Source: Ignavibacteria bacterium (lineage in GTDB: Bacteria; Bacteroidota; Ignavibacteria; Tepidaquicellales; Tepidaquicellaceae). From it: a DNA stretch of 64,000 nucleotides. The stretch is from assembly GCA_036262055.1 (NCBI GenBank), contig DATAJP010000002.1:62001-126000 (forward strand). The letters run 5' to 3'. Under the pieces are notes generated by a model. That model was given only the letters and a program-made list of their open reading frames with translations, did no database searches and was not told the DNA's origin. The translations under genes and the position numbers were made by a program. Positions 51,376-59,351 of the stretch are shown here, one piece after another. The stretch's first letter is position 1; each line of letters begins with the position of its first letter.

Positions 51376-53280
51376 TTAGTTAGATTTGTTCAAATGTTTT
51401 TTGAGGAATTTTTCCATAGTTTCATAGAAATCAAACCTGTTTTCCTCATTATGAAAGCCGTGTCCTTCATTATCCTTTACCATATATTCAACTTCGATTC
51501 CGCGTTTTTTCATAGCTTCAATCATCTGGTCAGACTCACTTTTCTTTACTCTCGGATCGTTTTTTCCCTGAGCAATGAACAAAGGAGCTTTTATTTTATC
51601 TGCATGAAATACGGGTGAAGTGGCAATAAATTGCGCGCTGTCTGTTTTCGGGTTTCCAACCATCTCATACATCATTTCAAGATACGGTTTCCAGTAAGGC
51701 GGAATTGTTTCCATGAATGTGAACAAGTTTGAAACACCGACATAATCAACCCCAGCTGAATAAACATCAGGCGTAAAAGTGAGACCTGCAAGAGCTGTAT
51801 AACCGCCGTAAGAACCTCCGTAAATTGCAACTCTGCTCGGGTCAGCAATTCCCTGCTCGATTAACCAATTAACCCCATCAGTAACGTCGTCCTGCATTTT
51901 CAAACCCCATTGTTTGAAAGAATCTTCCCAGAATTTTCTTCCATAACCGGTTGAACCGCGGAAATTCACTTGAAGAACTGCGAACCCTCTGTTTGCAAGA
52001 AACTGAACTTCGGGATTGAAAGTCCAAACGTCTCTATACCACGGACCGCCGTGAGGGTTTACAACTACAGGAAGGTTTTTAGGGTCAACGCCTTTTGGAA
52101 GCGTTAAGTAACCGTTTATCGTTAGACCGTCTCTTGATGTGTATTGAATCGGTTTCATTTCAGCTAAATCATTTTCATTCAACCAGGGACTTACATCAGC
52201 AAGTTCTTTTAAATTTTTTGTTTCATAGTCATATAAATAAAAGCTTCCCAATGACCTGTCGCTATAGGTTCGCACAAGATATTTGCTTTCGTCCTTTGTT
52301 AAGTCCACTATTACAACTTCATAATTAGTTCCAAGCTGCGAATATAAATCTTCATAAACACCTTTTGTTCTGTCATCAAGGAAATGAACCTGTCTTTTCC
52401 ATGTTGTGTAAGGAATTGATGTAAGAACTTTTCTTTTTCGTGAATAGTTCAGATTTTCAACATCAACTTCAGGATGTGAATAAAGCTCTTCAATTTCCTT
52501 TCCATTTTTAATGTCATATTTTACGATTGCGGCTTTGTCTCTTCCAAGATTTGATGCAGCGTATATGTTTTGATTATCAAAGGTAAAAAATAACGGAGCT
52601 AATGTTTCCTTAAAGTTAGTTTTTAAAATTTCTTTGAAGGGCTCACTTTCAGTTTCTCTATACAATAATGAAGTGTTAACACCATCAGTGGTTGTTGCAA
52701 CTCTAACTTTTCCTTCATGGTCTGTTACCCATCCCGAAATGTTTCCCGGATTTTCTGCGACCATTGTCATTTCGCCCGTATTAACATTTATTCTGTAAAC
52801 ATCAAAAATTTCTTTGTTGCGTTTGTTCATTTCAATCAGAATATAATCATCGATTTCAGGAAGGTCATCGGTTATTCCGACACGAACGCTATCGAACGGA
52901 GTTAAGTTTTTCGGAACTCCCGTATTAATATTCGAAGCATACAACTGAAAATTTTCGTCGCCGCCGTTATCTTTCACATAAAGAACTGTATTGTTCCCTT
53001 TCCAAAAATAATTATATAAATCCCTGTCGGTTGCATTGGTTACTCTTTTTGTCTCGCCTGTCTGCAAATCTTCTATGAAAATATTTAATCGGTTTTCATA
53101 GGGAGCTAAATAGGATAAATATTTGCCGTCGGGAGAAATCTGGTAGCCGGTTTTTTCAGGATTTTTGAAAAAATCTCTTAAAGGAATTTCTTTTATTTGT
53201 ACTACTGCTTGTGCTTTGAAGCTTACATTCATTATAAATACTATTAAAATTAATAAAGTTATCTGTAATACCTTGTACAT
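51376..53280 (-). CDS. S9 family prolyl-oligopeptidase-like peptidase
   Basis: 634 residues. Signal peptide about 1-25 (LIVFIMNVSFKAQA). A seven-bladed propeller-like N-terminal domain (about 40-360) is followed by an alpha/beta-hydrolase domain with S490 (YGGSYGGYTALAG), D575 (QGKNDPRV) and H607 (NEGHGFHN). The architecture is that of acylaminoacyl/dipeptidyl peptidases of the periplasm. It is divergent from the DtxR-family gene and shares with it the intergenic TTAGGTATACCTAA palindrome, so metal-responsive expression is possible. Confidence 0.94.
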   Translation of the reverse strand: MYKVLQITLLILIVFIMNVSFKAQAVVQIKEIPLRDFFKNPEKTGYQISPDGKYLSYLAPYENRLNIFIEDLQTGETKRVTNATDRDLYNYFWKGNNTVLYVKDNGGDENFQLYASNINTGVPKNLTPFDSVRVGITDDLPEIDDYILIEMNKRNKEIFDVYRINVNTGEMTMVAENPGNISGWVTDHEGKVRVATTTDGVNTSLLYRETESEPFKEILKTNFKETLAPLFFTFDNQNIYAASNLGRDKAAIVKYDIKNGKEIEELYSHPEVDVENLNYSRKRKVLTSIPYTTWKRQVHFLDDRTKGVYEDLYSQLGTNYEVVIVDLTKDESKYLVRTYSDRSLGSFYLYDYETKNLKELADVSPWLNENDLAEMKPIQYTSRDGLTINGYLTLPKGVDPKNLPVVVNPHGGPWYRDVWTFNPEVQFLANRGFAVLQVNFRGSTGYGRKFWEDSFKQWGLKMQDDVTDGVNWLIEQGIADPSRVAIYGGSYGGYTALAGLTFTPDVYSAGVDYVGVSNLFTFMETIPPYWKPYLEMMYEMVGNPKTDSAQFIATSPVFHADKIKAPLFIAQGKNDPRVKKSESDQMIEAMKKRGIEVEYMVKDNEGHGFHNEENRFDFYETMEKFLKKHLNKSN

Positions 53281-53383
53281 AATTTGGGGTTAAGTTTAAG
53301 GATTTACTTAGTTTTAACGTAATATCGTCATTATTAGTTACAAATTATACTCATTTAAAATTTCTACTCCTTAACTAAAATTG

Positions 53384-53397
53384 TTAGGTATACCTAA
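53384..53397. promoter_or_regulatory. Candidate DtxR/MntR-family operator (TTAGGTATACCTAA)
   Basis: A perfect 14-bp palindrome whose half-site TTAGGT is the same as that of known DtxR/IdeR operators (TTAGGTTAGGCTAACCTAA type). It lies 43 bases before the DtxR-family gene and about 100 bases before the divergent S9 peptidase start, in the right place for autoregulation. Confidence 0.65.
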
Positions 53398-53440
53398 TTT
53401 TAATGTTGTATATATATATCATTCTATTTAAATTATCCTA

Positions 53441-54124
53441 ATGAAAAATAACACAAGCATAGAAGACTATTTAAAGAATATTTATTCTTTAAAGCAATCG
53501 GGCGGAAAAGTTTCTACTTCCCAGCTTGCCGAAAAGATGAATATTTCGTCCGCTTCGGTAAGCGAAATGCTATCTAAGCTTGCTAAGTCAGGTTTTGTAA
53601 AACATACTCCTTATAAAGATCCTGAGCTTACAAAAAAGGGCGATGAAATTGCGGTGAACCTAATCCGCAAACACAGGATATGGGAAGTTTTTCTTACTGA
53701 ATATTTAAAATATCCATGGGATAAAATTCACAATGAAGCGGAAATGCTTGAGCATGCTTCATCGGATGATTTAATTGCAAAGCTTGAAGAGTTTCTGAAT
53801 TTTCCTGCGCATGACCCGCACGGGCATCCTATCCCCGACAGAAACGGAAATATTGCAAAAGATAAATCAATAAAGCTGACCGAGCTTAACATCGGTGATA
53901 AGGCAACAATTGTGAGAGTATCGGATGAAAGCTCAGAGGTACTTGTATATCTGACAAAAATGAACATTAAACTAAACGACCAGATATTAATTTTAGATAA
54001 AATAAATTTCGATAACTCGGTTCAGATTTCATGCAACAACGAAAAAATTTTTCTTAGCGATAAGCTTGCAAGCAATATATTTGTGAATAATACTAACGAT
54101 AAAAACAAAACAGGTAAACTATGA
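53441..54124 (+). CDS. DtxR/MntR family metal-dependent transcriptional repressor
   Basis: 227 residues. Winged-helix start (SIEDYLKNIYSLKQSGGKVS, then TSQLAEKMNISSASVSEMLS), the metal-binding dimerisation domain with RKHRIWEVFL and NEAEMLEHASSDD, a HDPHGHPIPDRNG segment, and a C-terminal FeoA/SH3-like domain (about 150-215, TELNIGDKATIVRVSD). It binds DNA when loaded with Mn, Fe or Zn. The stop overlaps the next gene by 4 bases (ATGA), so it is the first gene of the metal uptake operon. Likely autoregulated through the palindrome at 53384. Confidence 0.93.
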   Translation: MKNNTSIEDYLKNIYSLKQSGGKVSTSQLAEKMNISSASVSEMLSKLAKSGFVKHTPYKDPELTKKGDEIAVNLIRKHRIWEVFLTEYLKYPWDKIHNEAEMLEHASSDDLIAKLEEFLNFPAHDPHGHPIPDRNGNIAKDKSIKLTELNIGDKATIVRVSDESSEVLVYLTKMNIKLNDQILILDKINFDNSVQISCNNEKIFLSDKLASNIFVNNTNDKNKTGKL

Positions 54125-55020
54125 AAAAACTTTTTTTAGCTTTTCTTGTAATTCCGATTTTAATACTCGCTTCATGCAACAATAAAACTCAAAACAAAAG
54201 TGATTCGGGAAAAATAAAGGCTGTTTCAACAATAACTATAATTGATGACGTTGTTAAAAGCATCGGTGGCGATAAAGTTGAGACTTACAGCATCTGCGGG
54301 GTCGGGGTTGACCCTCATATATACAAGGCAAAGCCGAATGACCCGCGGCTTATTTCTGAAAGCGACATAGTTTTCATAAACGGGTTCGGGCTTGAGCACT
54401 GGATTGAAGAAATGATTCGCAATGCCGGCGGCGAGAAAACAGTTGTTACCGTTACCGAAGGGCTTACTCCGATGACCGATGAAAAGGGTTATGGCGACCC
54501 TGACCCGCATGCGTGGTTTGACGTCGAGAACGTGAAAACATATGCAAAGAATGTTGCTAAAGGTTTAATTTCTGTTGATAAAGAAAATGAAAAATATTAT
54601 ACAGATAACCTGAATAATTATTTATTGCAGCTTGATTCATTGAACAACTGGATAAAATCCCGGGTTCAGGAATTGCCTGAAAACCAGAGAGTGCTTATAA
54701 CTTCGCATGATGCATTCAGATATTTCGGTAGAGCATACGGTTTTGAAGTGCATGGCTTACAGGGAATTTCAACAGAAGCAAAAATCCAGACCGATGACGT
54801 TAAGAAACTCGTTGATTTTATAAAGGAGAGGCAATTAAAAAGCGTATTTATAGAAACAAGCGTTAATCCGAAACTGCTCGAGCAGATTTCATCAGAGACA
54901 GGAGCAAAGGTCGGAGGCGTTTTATATTCCGATTCAATCGGGAATGAAGGAACGGAGGACGGAACATACATAGGCGCTGTTAAGCATAATGTTAATACAA
55001 TTGTAAATTCATTAAAATAA
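54121..55020 (+). CDS. Metal (Mn/Zn/Fe) ABC transporter substrate-binding lipoprotein
   Basis: 299 residues, cluster A-I (ZnuA/MntA/PsaA type). Lipobox LILASC (Cys at about 19). Metal-ligand segments: GVDPHIYKAKPNDPR (first His), DPDPHAWFDVENVK (second His), ITSHDAFRYFGRAYG (third His region) and GGVLYSDSIGNEG (final Asp). There is no long His-rich loop, which favours Mn or Fe over Zn. Overlaps the repressor gene by 4 bases. A palindromic repeat follows at 55029. Confidence 0.93.
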   Translation: MKKLFLAFLVIPILILASCNNKTQNKSDSGKIKAVSTITIIDDVVKSIGGDKVETYSICGVGVDPHIYKAKPNDPRLISESDIVFINGFGLEHWIEEMIRNAGGEKTVVTVTEGLTPMTDEKGYGDPDPHAWFDVENVKTYAKNVAKGLISVDKENEKYYTDNLNNYLLQLDSLNNWIKSRVQELPENQRVLITSHDAFRYFGRAYGFEVHGLQGISTEAKIQTDDVKKLVDFIKERQLKSVFIETSVNPKLLEQISSETGAKVGGVLYSDSIGNEGTEDGTYIGAVKHNVNTIVNSLK

Positions 55021-55028
55021 CGGCTGGG

Positions 55029-55048
55029 ATTCCCGCCTTCGCGGGAAT
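55029..55048. repeat. ATTCCCGC-type palindromic intergenic repeat, copy 2
   Basis: ATTCCCGC, loop CTTC, GCGGGAAT is a perfect 8-bp stem followed by GACTTCC and a T-run. It lies 9 bases after the binding-protein stop and may also attenuate transcription within the operon. Confidence 0.75.
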
Positions 55049-55069
55049 GACTTCCTTTTTTAAAATATT

Positions 55070-55954
55070 ATGAAAAAAATCTTACTCATTATTTTTTTAT
55101 TTATCAGCGGTTCTGCGGCTGCACAAAATATTCCAGCTATTTCAACAGACAGACCCGACCAATCGGAATCGTCTGAAAAAATTGCCCCTAAAAATGATAC
55201 ACAGGTTGAATTGAGGTGGCAGGAAATTTCTCCGATTTCAACAGACAGGCCTGACCAAACGGAGTCTCCTGATATTGTGCCGTTGAATTATACTCAAATT
55301 GAGGCAGGATTTTCATACGAACGCATAAGATACAATCATATCAGTGGTGTTGTTTATGAAATTTTTACAACTCCCGATTTACTGGCTCGTTATGGACTGG
55401 CAGAAACCATTGAATTAAGATTCGGAACAAGCGTCAATACAGGAAAAACCATAGTTAACGACTCAAGTAATTCCTCTTCAACGGATTTCGGTCCTCTAAT
55501 GATTGGAGCTAAGCTTAATATTTTAGAAGAAGGTGAAATATTGCCTAAGACATCGTTACTGGTTGAAGCTGACTTACCTGCACTAACGTTAAAAAGCAGT
55601 GACAGTTATTTTAATCCGTCTTTAAAACTTTGCTTTTCAAATCAACTGCCGAACATCGGTGAGCTTTCATATAACTTAGGAATTGATATGGATAATAGTG
55701 AAAGTACTACTAACTCAACATTTTTATATTCGGTTTCTATGGGCTTTGATTTTACAAATAGAGTTGGGATGTTCACTGAAATATATGGATTTATTCCATT
55801 TAATAGTCAAAACTCACGTCATTATGTTGATGCAGGATTTACATATCTTGTAAATAATAATGTGCAGCTTGACATATCAGGCGGATATGATTTGCAGGAT
55901 AATCTAACGGATTATTTTATAGGAGCAGGAATTTCATTTAGATTTCCAAATTAA
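55070..55954 (+). CDS. Outer-membrane beta-barrel-like protein (Phenol_MetA_deg/transporter family)
   Basis: 294 residues. Signal peptide 1-18 (SGSAAAQN). The start of the mature protein repeats a motif: ISTDRPDQSES at about 24 and ISTDRPDQTES at about 56, the second being the usual N-terminus of this family. Later strands such as NYTQIEAGFSYERIRYNH and the C-terminal GISFRFPN (terminal aromatic-polar pattern) fit an outer-membrane barrel. It sits inside the metal operon between binding protein and ATPase genes, so a role in metal passage across the outer membrane is plausible but inferred. Confidence 0.8.
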   Translation: MKKILLIIFLFISGSAAAQNIPAISTDRPDQSESSEKIAPKNDTQVELRWQEISPISTDRPDQTESPDIVPLNYTQIEAGFSYERIRYNHISGVVYEIFTTPDLLARYGLAETIELRFGTSVNTGKTIVNDSSNSSSTDFGPLMIGAKLNILEEGEILPKTSLLVEADLPALTLKSSDSYFNPSLKLCFSNQLPNIGELSYNLGIDMDNSESTTNSTFLYSVSMGFDFTNRVGMFTEIYGFIPFNSQNSRHYVDAGFTYLVNNNVQLDISGGYDLQDNLTDYFIGAGISFRFPN

Positions 55955-55960
55955 TTTTTT

Positions 55961-56704
55961 ATGGACAATATTATTACGGTAAAGAACTTAACGGTTACAT
56001 ATAACAGGAAGCCAGCGATTAAGGGAATTAACCTGCGCATCGGCAGCGGTAAGATTATAGGTATAATTGGACCTAATGGGGCGGGTAAGTCAACCTTGAT
56101 AAAAGGCATTCTCGGTTTTTTACCGATTGATACTGGAGAAGTGCGGATTTTTGGCGAGCCGGTTCAGGATGTAATGAAGCGGGTTTCATACATTCCGCAA
56201 AAAGAACAGTTTGACTGGGACTTCCCTATCAATGTTTATGACGTTGTGATTATGGGACGTTATCCTTATTTAAGCACGTTCGGGAGACCCGGAACGAAGG
56301 ACAATGAAATTGCAATTAAGTCTCTTGAAAAGCTTGAGATGATAAAATATAAAGACACGCAGATAAGAAACCTTTCGGGCGGACAGCAGCAAAGAATTTT
56401 TCTTGCGCGCGCGCTTGCGCAGCAGAGTGAAATTTATTTTATGGATGAACCGTTTGTAGGCGTAGATGCAAAGACCGAAGCAGCGATTTTTAAATTAATA
56501 CGAGAACTCAAAGACGAAGGCAAAACAATTTTAATTGTTCATCATGATTTGAGCAGGATAAAAGATTATTTTGATGAATTAATTCTAATTAACCAGACAT
56601 TAGTAGCCGCAGGTCCAACCGATAAAGTTTTCACAAAAGAAAACATCGAGAAAACTTACGGCGGAAGACTTACAATTTTAGAAAAAGCAACACAGTTATT
56701 ATAA
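55961..56704 (+). CDS. Metal ABC transporter ATP-binding protein (ZnuC/MntB type)
   Basis: 247 residues. Walker A GPNGAGKST (about 35-43), Q-loop in YIPQKEQFDWDFPINV (a segment typical of Mn/Zn importers), signature LSGGQQQR, Walker B IYFMDEPF and the H-loop VHHD. It lies 6 bases after the outer-membrane-like gene and 8 before the permease gene. Energises uptake of Mn/Zn/Fe with the neighbouring binding protein and permease. Confidence 0.95.
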   Translation: MDNIITVKNLTVTYNRKPAIKGINLRIGSGKIIGIIGPNGAGKSTLIKGILGFLPIDTGEVRIFGEPVQDVMKRVSYIPQKEQFDWDFPINVYDVVIMGRYPYLSTFGRPGTKDNEIAIKSLEKLEMIKYKDTQIRNLSGGQQQRIFLARALAQQSEIYFMDEPFVGVDAKTEAAIFKLIRELKDEGKTILIVHHDLSRIKDYFDELILINQTLVAAGPTDKVFTKENIEKTYGGRLTILEKATQLL

Positions 56705-56712
56705 AAAAAAGC

Positions 56713-57975
56713 ATGTTAGATTTTCTTACGGAACCGTTACAATATGAATTCATACAGCGCGCGCTTATTGCCTCGATTTCAATCGGAGTGAGCTGCGGAC
56801 TTATCGGGGTGTACATTATGCTTCGCAGAATGTCGCTAATCGGTGATGCGCTTGCGCACTCGGTATTGCCGGGTGTTGTAATCGGGTTTATGATTGCTGG
56901 TGAGAAAAACGAAATTGCGCTCTTCATCGGTGCGCTCGCAGCGGGCATTGTTTCTGCTTTGCTCATAAGCTTTGTTCAGAGAAATTCTAAAATAAAAGAA
57001 GATACTTCCATCGGTATTATTTTCACAGGAGCATTTGCATTAGGTATTTTATTGGTGTCACAACTTAAACAGGTGCATCTTGACCTGTCATCATATTTGT
57101 TCGGGGACGTACTGGGCGTGTCCACAGGCGATATTATTCTTTCAGGAATTATAACAGTCATAATTTTATTATCGGTGATTTTGTTTTATAAGCAGCTGCT
57201 TGTAACGTCATTTGACCCGACGATGGCGAAAATTATCGGCATATCATCTGCGGTGGTTCATTATTTTTTGATGACGCTTCTTTCGATGTCGATTGTAACA
57301 GGATTGCAGTCTGTCGGCGTGATATTAATTATCGCTATGCTCATTACTCCGCCTGCGACTGCGTTCTTGCTGACCGATAAACTTAAATGGCTGTTGTTTT
57401 ATTCTGCGTTAATCGGGGTTGTGTCGTCGATAGCAGGTTTATATTTATCATATTACTTCAATTATACTTCAGGCGCATCTATTGTGCTTGTTGCAGTTTT
57501 GATTTTTGCGCTTGCGTTCTTCTTCTCACCGAAGGAAGGACTTGTGTTGAAGTACTTAAAGCGAATGAAGGCACAAAGAATGAACACGCTTGAGGACGTT
57601 GTGAAGTTTATTCACAGATACGGTGAAAGATACCGCGATGAAGAGTTTAAAACAATGCTTGCAAAAGAAATCGGGGTTTCAGGTAACAAGCTCGGCGGCA
57701 TTATGAATGAGCTTAGCAATAAAGGATTTGTTACAAAAACGAACGGACATTATTACCTCACGACTGAAGGTCATAAGCTTGCACTGCGTCTTGTCCGAAG
57801 CCACCGACTTTGGGAGACTTATGTTACGAAAGAAAACATTGTCGATGCAAAGGACATTCACATCGATGCGGAGAAATTCGAGCATATACTCCCCGAGGAT
57901 TTAGTCGAAGAGCTCGACAGAGAGCTCGGGCATCCTGAAACCGACCCGCATGGCTCGCCGATACCGAAGAAATAA
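56713..57975 (+). CDS. Metal ABC transporter permease fused to a DtxR-like domain (YtgCR-type)
   Basis: 420 residues. Residues 1-275 are an ABC-3 permease with about eight helices (ISIGVSCGLIGVYIMLRRMS, GDALAHSVLPGVVIGF, and VGVILIIAMLITPPATAFLL). Residues about 295-420 are an iron-dependent-repressor module: winged helix (MLAKEIGVSGNKLGGIMNEL, SNKGFVTKT), then the metal-binding segment RSHRLWETYV and DAEKFEHILPEDLVEELDRE, ending DPHGSPIPKK. The His/Glu ligands of the standalone repressor at 53441 are kept. The architecture is known from chlamydial YtgCR, where the repressor part is released by cleavage. Confidence 0.93.
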   Translation: MLDFLTEPLQYEFIQRALIASISIGVSCGLIGVYIMLRRMSLIGDALAHSVLPGVVIGFMIAGEKNEIALFIGALAAGIVSALLISFVQRNSKIKEDTSIGIIFTGAFALGILLVSQLKQVHLDLSSYLFGDVLGVSTGDIILSGIITVIILLSVILFYKQLLVTSFDPTMAKIIGISSAVVHYFLMTLLSMSIVTGLQSVGVILIIAMLITPPATAFLLTDKLKWLLFYSALIGVVSSIAGLYLSYYFNYTSGASIVLVAVLIFALAFFFSPKEGLVLKYLKRMKAQRMNTLEDVVKFIHRYGERYRDEEFKTMLAKEIGVSGNKLGGIMNELSNKGFVTKTNGHYYLTTEGHKLALRLVRSHRLWETYVTKENIVDAKDIHIDAEKFEHILPEDLVEELDRELGHPETDPHGSPIPKK

Positions 57976-57991
57976 ATGCTTACATTGAGTA

Positions 57992-58013
57992 CGACAGGCA
58001 TTCCTGCCTGTCG
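57992..58013. repeat. CGACAGGCA palindromic intergenic repeat
   Basis: CGACAGGCA, loop TTCC, TGCCTGTCG is a perfect 9-bp stem, followed by a second motif GGACAGACACGAATGTCTATCC that also folds (GACA/TGTC). It lies 16 bases after the permease stop. No second copy was found in this window, but the sequence style matches dispersed repeats. Confidence 0.65.
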
Positions 58014-58081
58014 GGACAGACACGAATGTCTATCCTACTAATTGTTCAATTTCTCCCCATAATATATCTTTTAAATAAAGT

Positions 58082-58786
58082 GTGATTTCAGTATTTTCAG
58101 GAGTGATTACTATAGTTAAGGCAATAATTATTGCGGTTTATGCTCTGATTATAGCCATACTCACTATACTGGTCAGCCCCTTTGACTCAAAAGGGAGAAT
58201 TACTCATTACATATCGAAGATTTTTTCTAAGGTAATCTTACTTGTTTCAGGAATTAAGCTTAAGGTCAGCGGTTTAGAAAAAATTGACAGGGATAAATCA
58301 TATGTATTTGTTTCGAACCATGCTTCATATTTCGACATACCGATTCTCATGCAGGCAATTCCGAATAACGTAAGGTTCATTTACAAAAAATCGATGACAA
58401 AGATTCCCATTTTCGGATGGGGCATGTATTTAGGACAGTATGTTCCGATTGACAGGGAAAACGGACGCGAGGCACTGAAGGCACTGCGCAAAGCGGCAGA
58501 GAAGGTAAAAAAAGGAATTTCGATTGTAATTTTCCCCGAAGGCACGCGCTCACCTGACGGAGAGATAAAAGATTTCAAGAAAGGTTTGTTTGTACTTGCA
58601 GATGAAGCGAAGGAAGATATTGTTCCCGTGCTGATAAAAGGTTCTTTTAACATAATGCAGAAGGGGAAATATAAAATAAATTCTGCGAGAGTCGAAGTAA
58701 AGTTTTTTGAACCGGTAAAGTATAGCAAGGATAAAGCGTTGTTGGGGAGAATTAGGGAAATGTTAGTTGAGGAATTTGATAAATAA
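58082..58786 (+). CDS. plsC: 1-acyl-sn-glycerol-3-phosphate acyltransferase
   Basis: 234 residues from a GTG at 58082. An N-terminal membrane helix (about 8-32) precedes the acyltransferase domain with motif I SNHASYFDIP (H-x4-D), motif II VPIDRENGREALKAL, motif III IVIFPEGTRSPDGEIKDFKK and motif IV VPVLIKGS. It acylates lysophosphatidic acid to phosphatidic acid at the inner membrane. The gene is preceded and followed by palindromic repeats. Confidence 0.92.
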   Translation: MISVFSGVITIVKAIIIAVYALIIAILTILVSPFDSKGRITHYISKIFSKVILLVSGIKLKVSGLEKIDRDKSYVFVSNHASYFDIPILMQAIPNNVRFIYKKSMTKIPIFGWGMYLGQYVPIDRENGREALKALRKAAEKVKKGISIVIFPEGTRSPDGEIKDFKKGLFVLADEAKEDIVPVLIKGSFNIMQKGKYKINSARVEVKFFEPVKYSKDKALLGRIREMLVEEFDK

Positions 58787-58788
58787 TG

Positions 58789-58812
58789 GTTGTTGGTGAA
58801 AACACCAACAAC
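58789..58812. repeat. GTTGTTGGTG palindrome, copy 2
   Basis: GTTGTTGGTG, loop AAAA, CACCAACAAC followed by GGC. The 10-bp arms and the GGC flank are identical to copy 1 (11252, opposite strand) and copy 3 (59277). It begins 2 bases after the plsC stop. Confidence 0.85.
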
Positions 58813-58849
58813 GGCAGGAATTGTTGATAAAAAATTTTTAATTGAAGTC

Positions 58850-58869
58850 ATTCCCGCGCAAGTGGGAAT
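58850..58869. repeat. ATTCCCGC-type palindromic intergenic repeat, copy 3
   Basis: ATTCCCGC, loop GCAA, GTGGGAAT, with a G-T pair at one stem position, preceded by GTC. Member of the family at 6373 and 55029. Confidence 0.7.
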
Positions 58870-58890
58870 CTCATTATTAAACTAAACGTT

Positions 58891-58930
58891 GACCCTGAAT
58901 CAAGTGACCCGGAGGGTACTCCAGGGTGAC
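58891..58930. repeat. GACCCTG...CAGGGTGAC nested hairpin repeat
   Basis: Outer arms ACCCTG (58892-58897) and CAGGGT (58922-58927); inner arms ACCC (58907-58910) and GGGT (58914-58917). It ends 10 bases before the gatC start, so it may lie in the gatC leader. Confidence 0.55.
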
Positions 58931-58940
58931 CTAATATAAT

Positions 58941-59231
58941 ATGTCAGTTACAATACAGGATGTAGAAAAAATTGCAGTGCTTGCAAAGCTGAAATTTTCC
59001 GATGAGGAAAAAGCAAAGCTTCAGAAAGACCTTAACAGGATTCTCGAGTATATGGATGAGATGAATGAGGTTAATCTCGATGATGTAGAGCCGCTTGAAA
59101 ATATTAACGAGATAATTAATGTGATGCGTGAAGATAAAGATGAAAAATGGCTTTCGCAGGAAGAAGCATTGAAAAATGCACCTGCAAAGACGGGAAATTA
59201 TTTTAAGGTTCCGAAGGTGCTGGATAAGTGA
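58941..59231 (+). CDS. gatC: Aspartyl/glutamyl-tRNA amidotransferase subunit C
   Basis: 96 residues, the usual GatC length. VTIQDVEKIAVLAKLKFSDE, KLQKDLNRILEYMDEMNEVN and DVEPLENINEIINVMREDK, then PAKTGNYFKVPKVLDK at the end, which is the conserved GatC tail. With GatA and GatB it converts Glu-tRNA(Gln) or Asp-tRNA(Asn) into the amide forms. gatA and gatB are not in this window. Flanked on both sides by repeats. Confidence 0.95.
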   Translation: MSVTIQDVEKIAVLAKLKFSDEEKAKLQKDLNRILEYMDEMNEVNLDDVEPLENINEIINVMREDKDEKWLSQEEALKNAPAKTGNYFKVPKVLDK

Positions 59232-59232
59232 A

Positions 59233-59263
59233 TTTTTGTCACGAAGACGCGAAGGCTCAAAGA
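59233..59263. repeat. CGAAGACGC direct repeat, copy 1
   Basis: 31-base element with core CACGAAGACGCGAAGGCTC; it matches the copy at 59321-59351 at 25 of 31 positions. Similar CGAAGACGC-GAAGGC-CAAAG sequences are widespread intergenic elements in bacteria. Confidence 0.6.
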
Positions 59264-59276
59264 TAGTTTTCCCAAT

Positions 59277-59300
59277 GTTGTTGGTGAAAACACCAACAAC
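59277..59300. repeat. GTTGTTGGTG palindrome, copy 3
   Basis: GTTGTTGGTG, loop AAAA, CACCAACAAC followed by GGC, identical in arms to copies 1 and 2. It sits exactly between the two CGAAGACGC direct repeats in the gatC-kdsB gap. Confidence 0.85.
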
Positions 59301-59320
59301 GGCAAAAATAACTTTTGTTT

Positions 59321-59351
59321 TTTTTGCCGCGAAGACGCAAAAGCACAAAGG
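59321..59351. repeat. CGAAGACGC direct repeat, copy 2
   Basis: 31-base element with core CCGCGAAGACGCAAAAGCAC; pairs with copy 1 at 59233. The longer open frame beginning at 59315 runs through this repeat, which is one reason to place the kdsB start at 59396. Confidence 0.6.

Noticed and set aside
57992-59351. CRISPR array in the repeat-dense corridor
   Set aside because: Repeats are of several different families, palindromic, unevenly spaced, and interrupted by genes; no regular spacer pattern and no cas genes.
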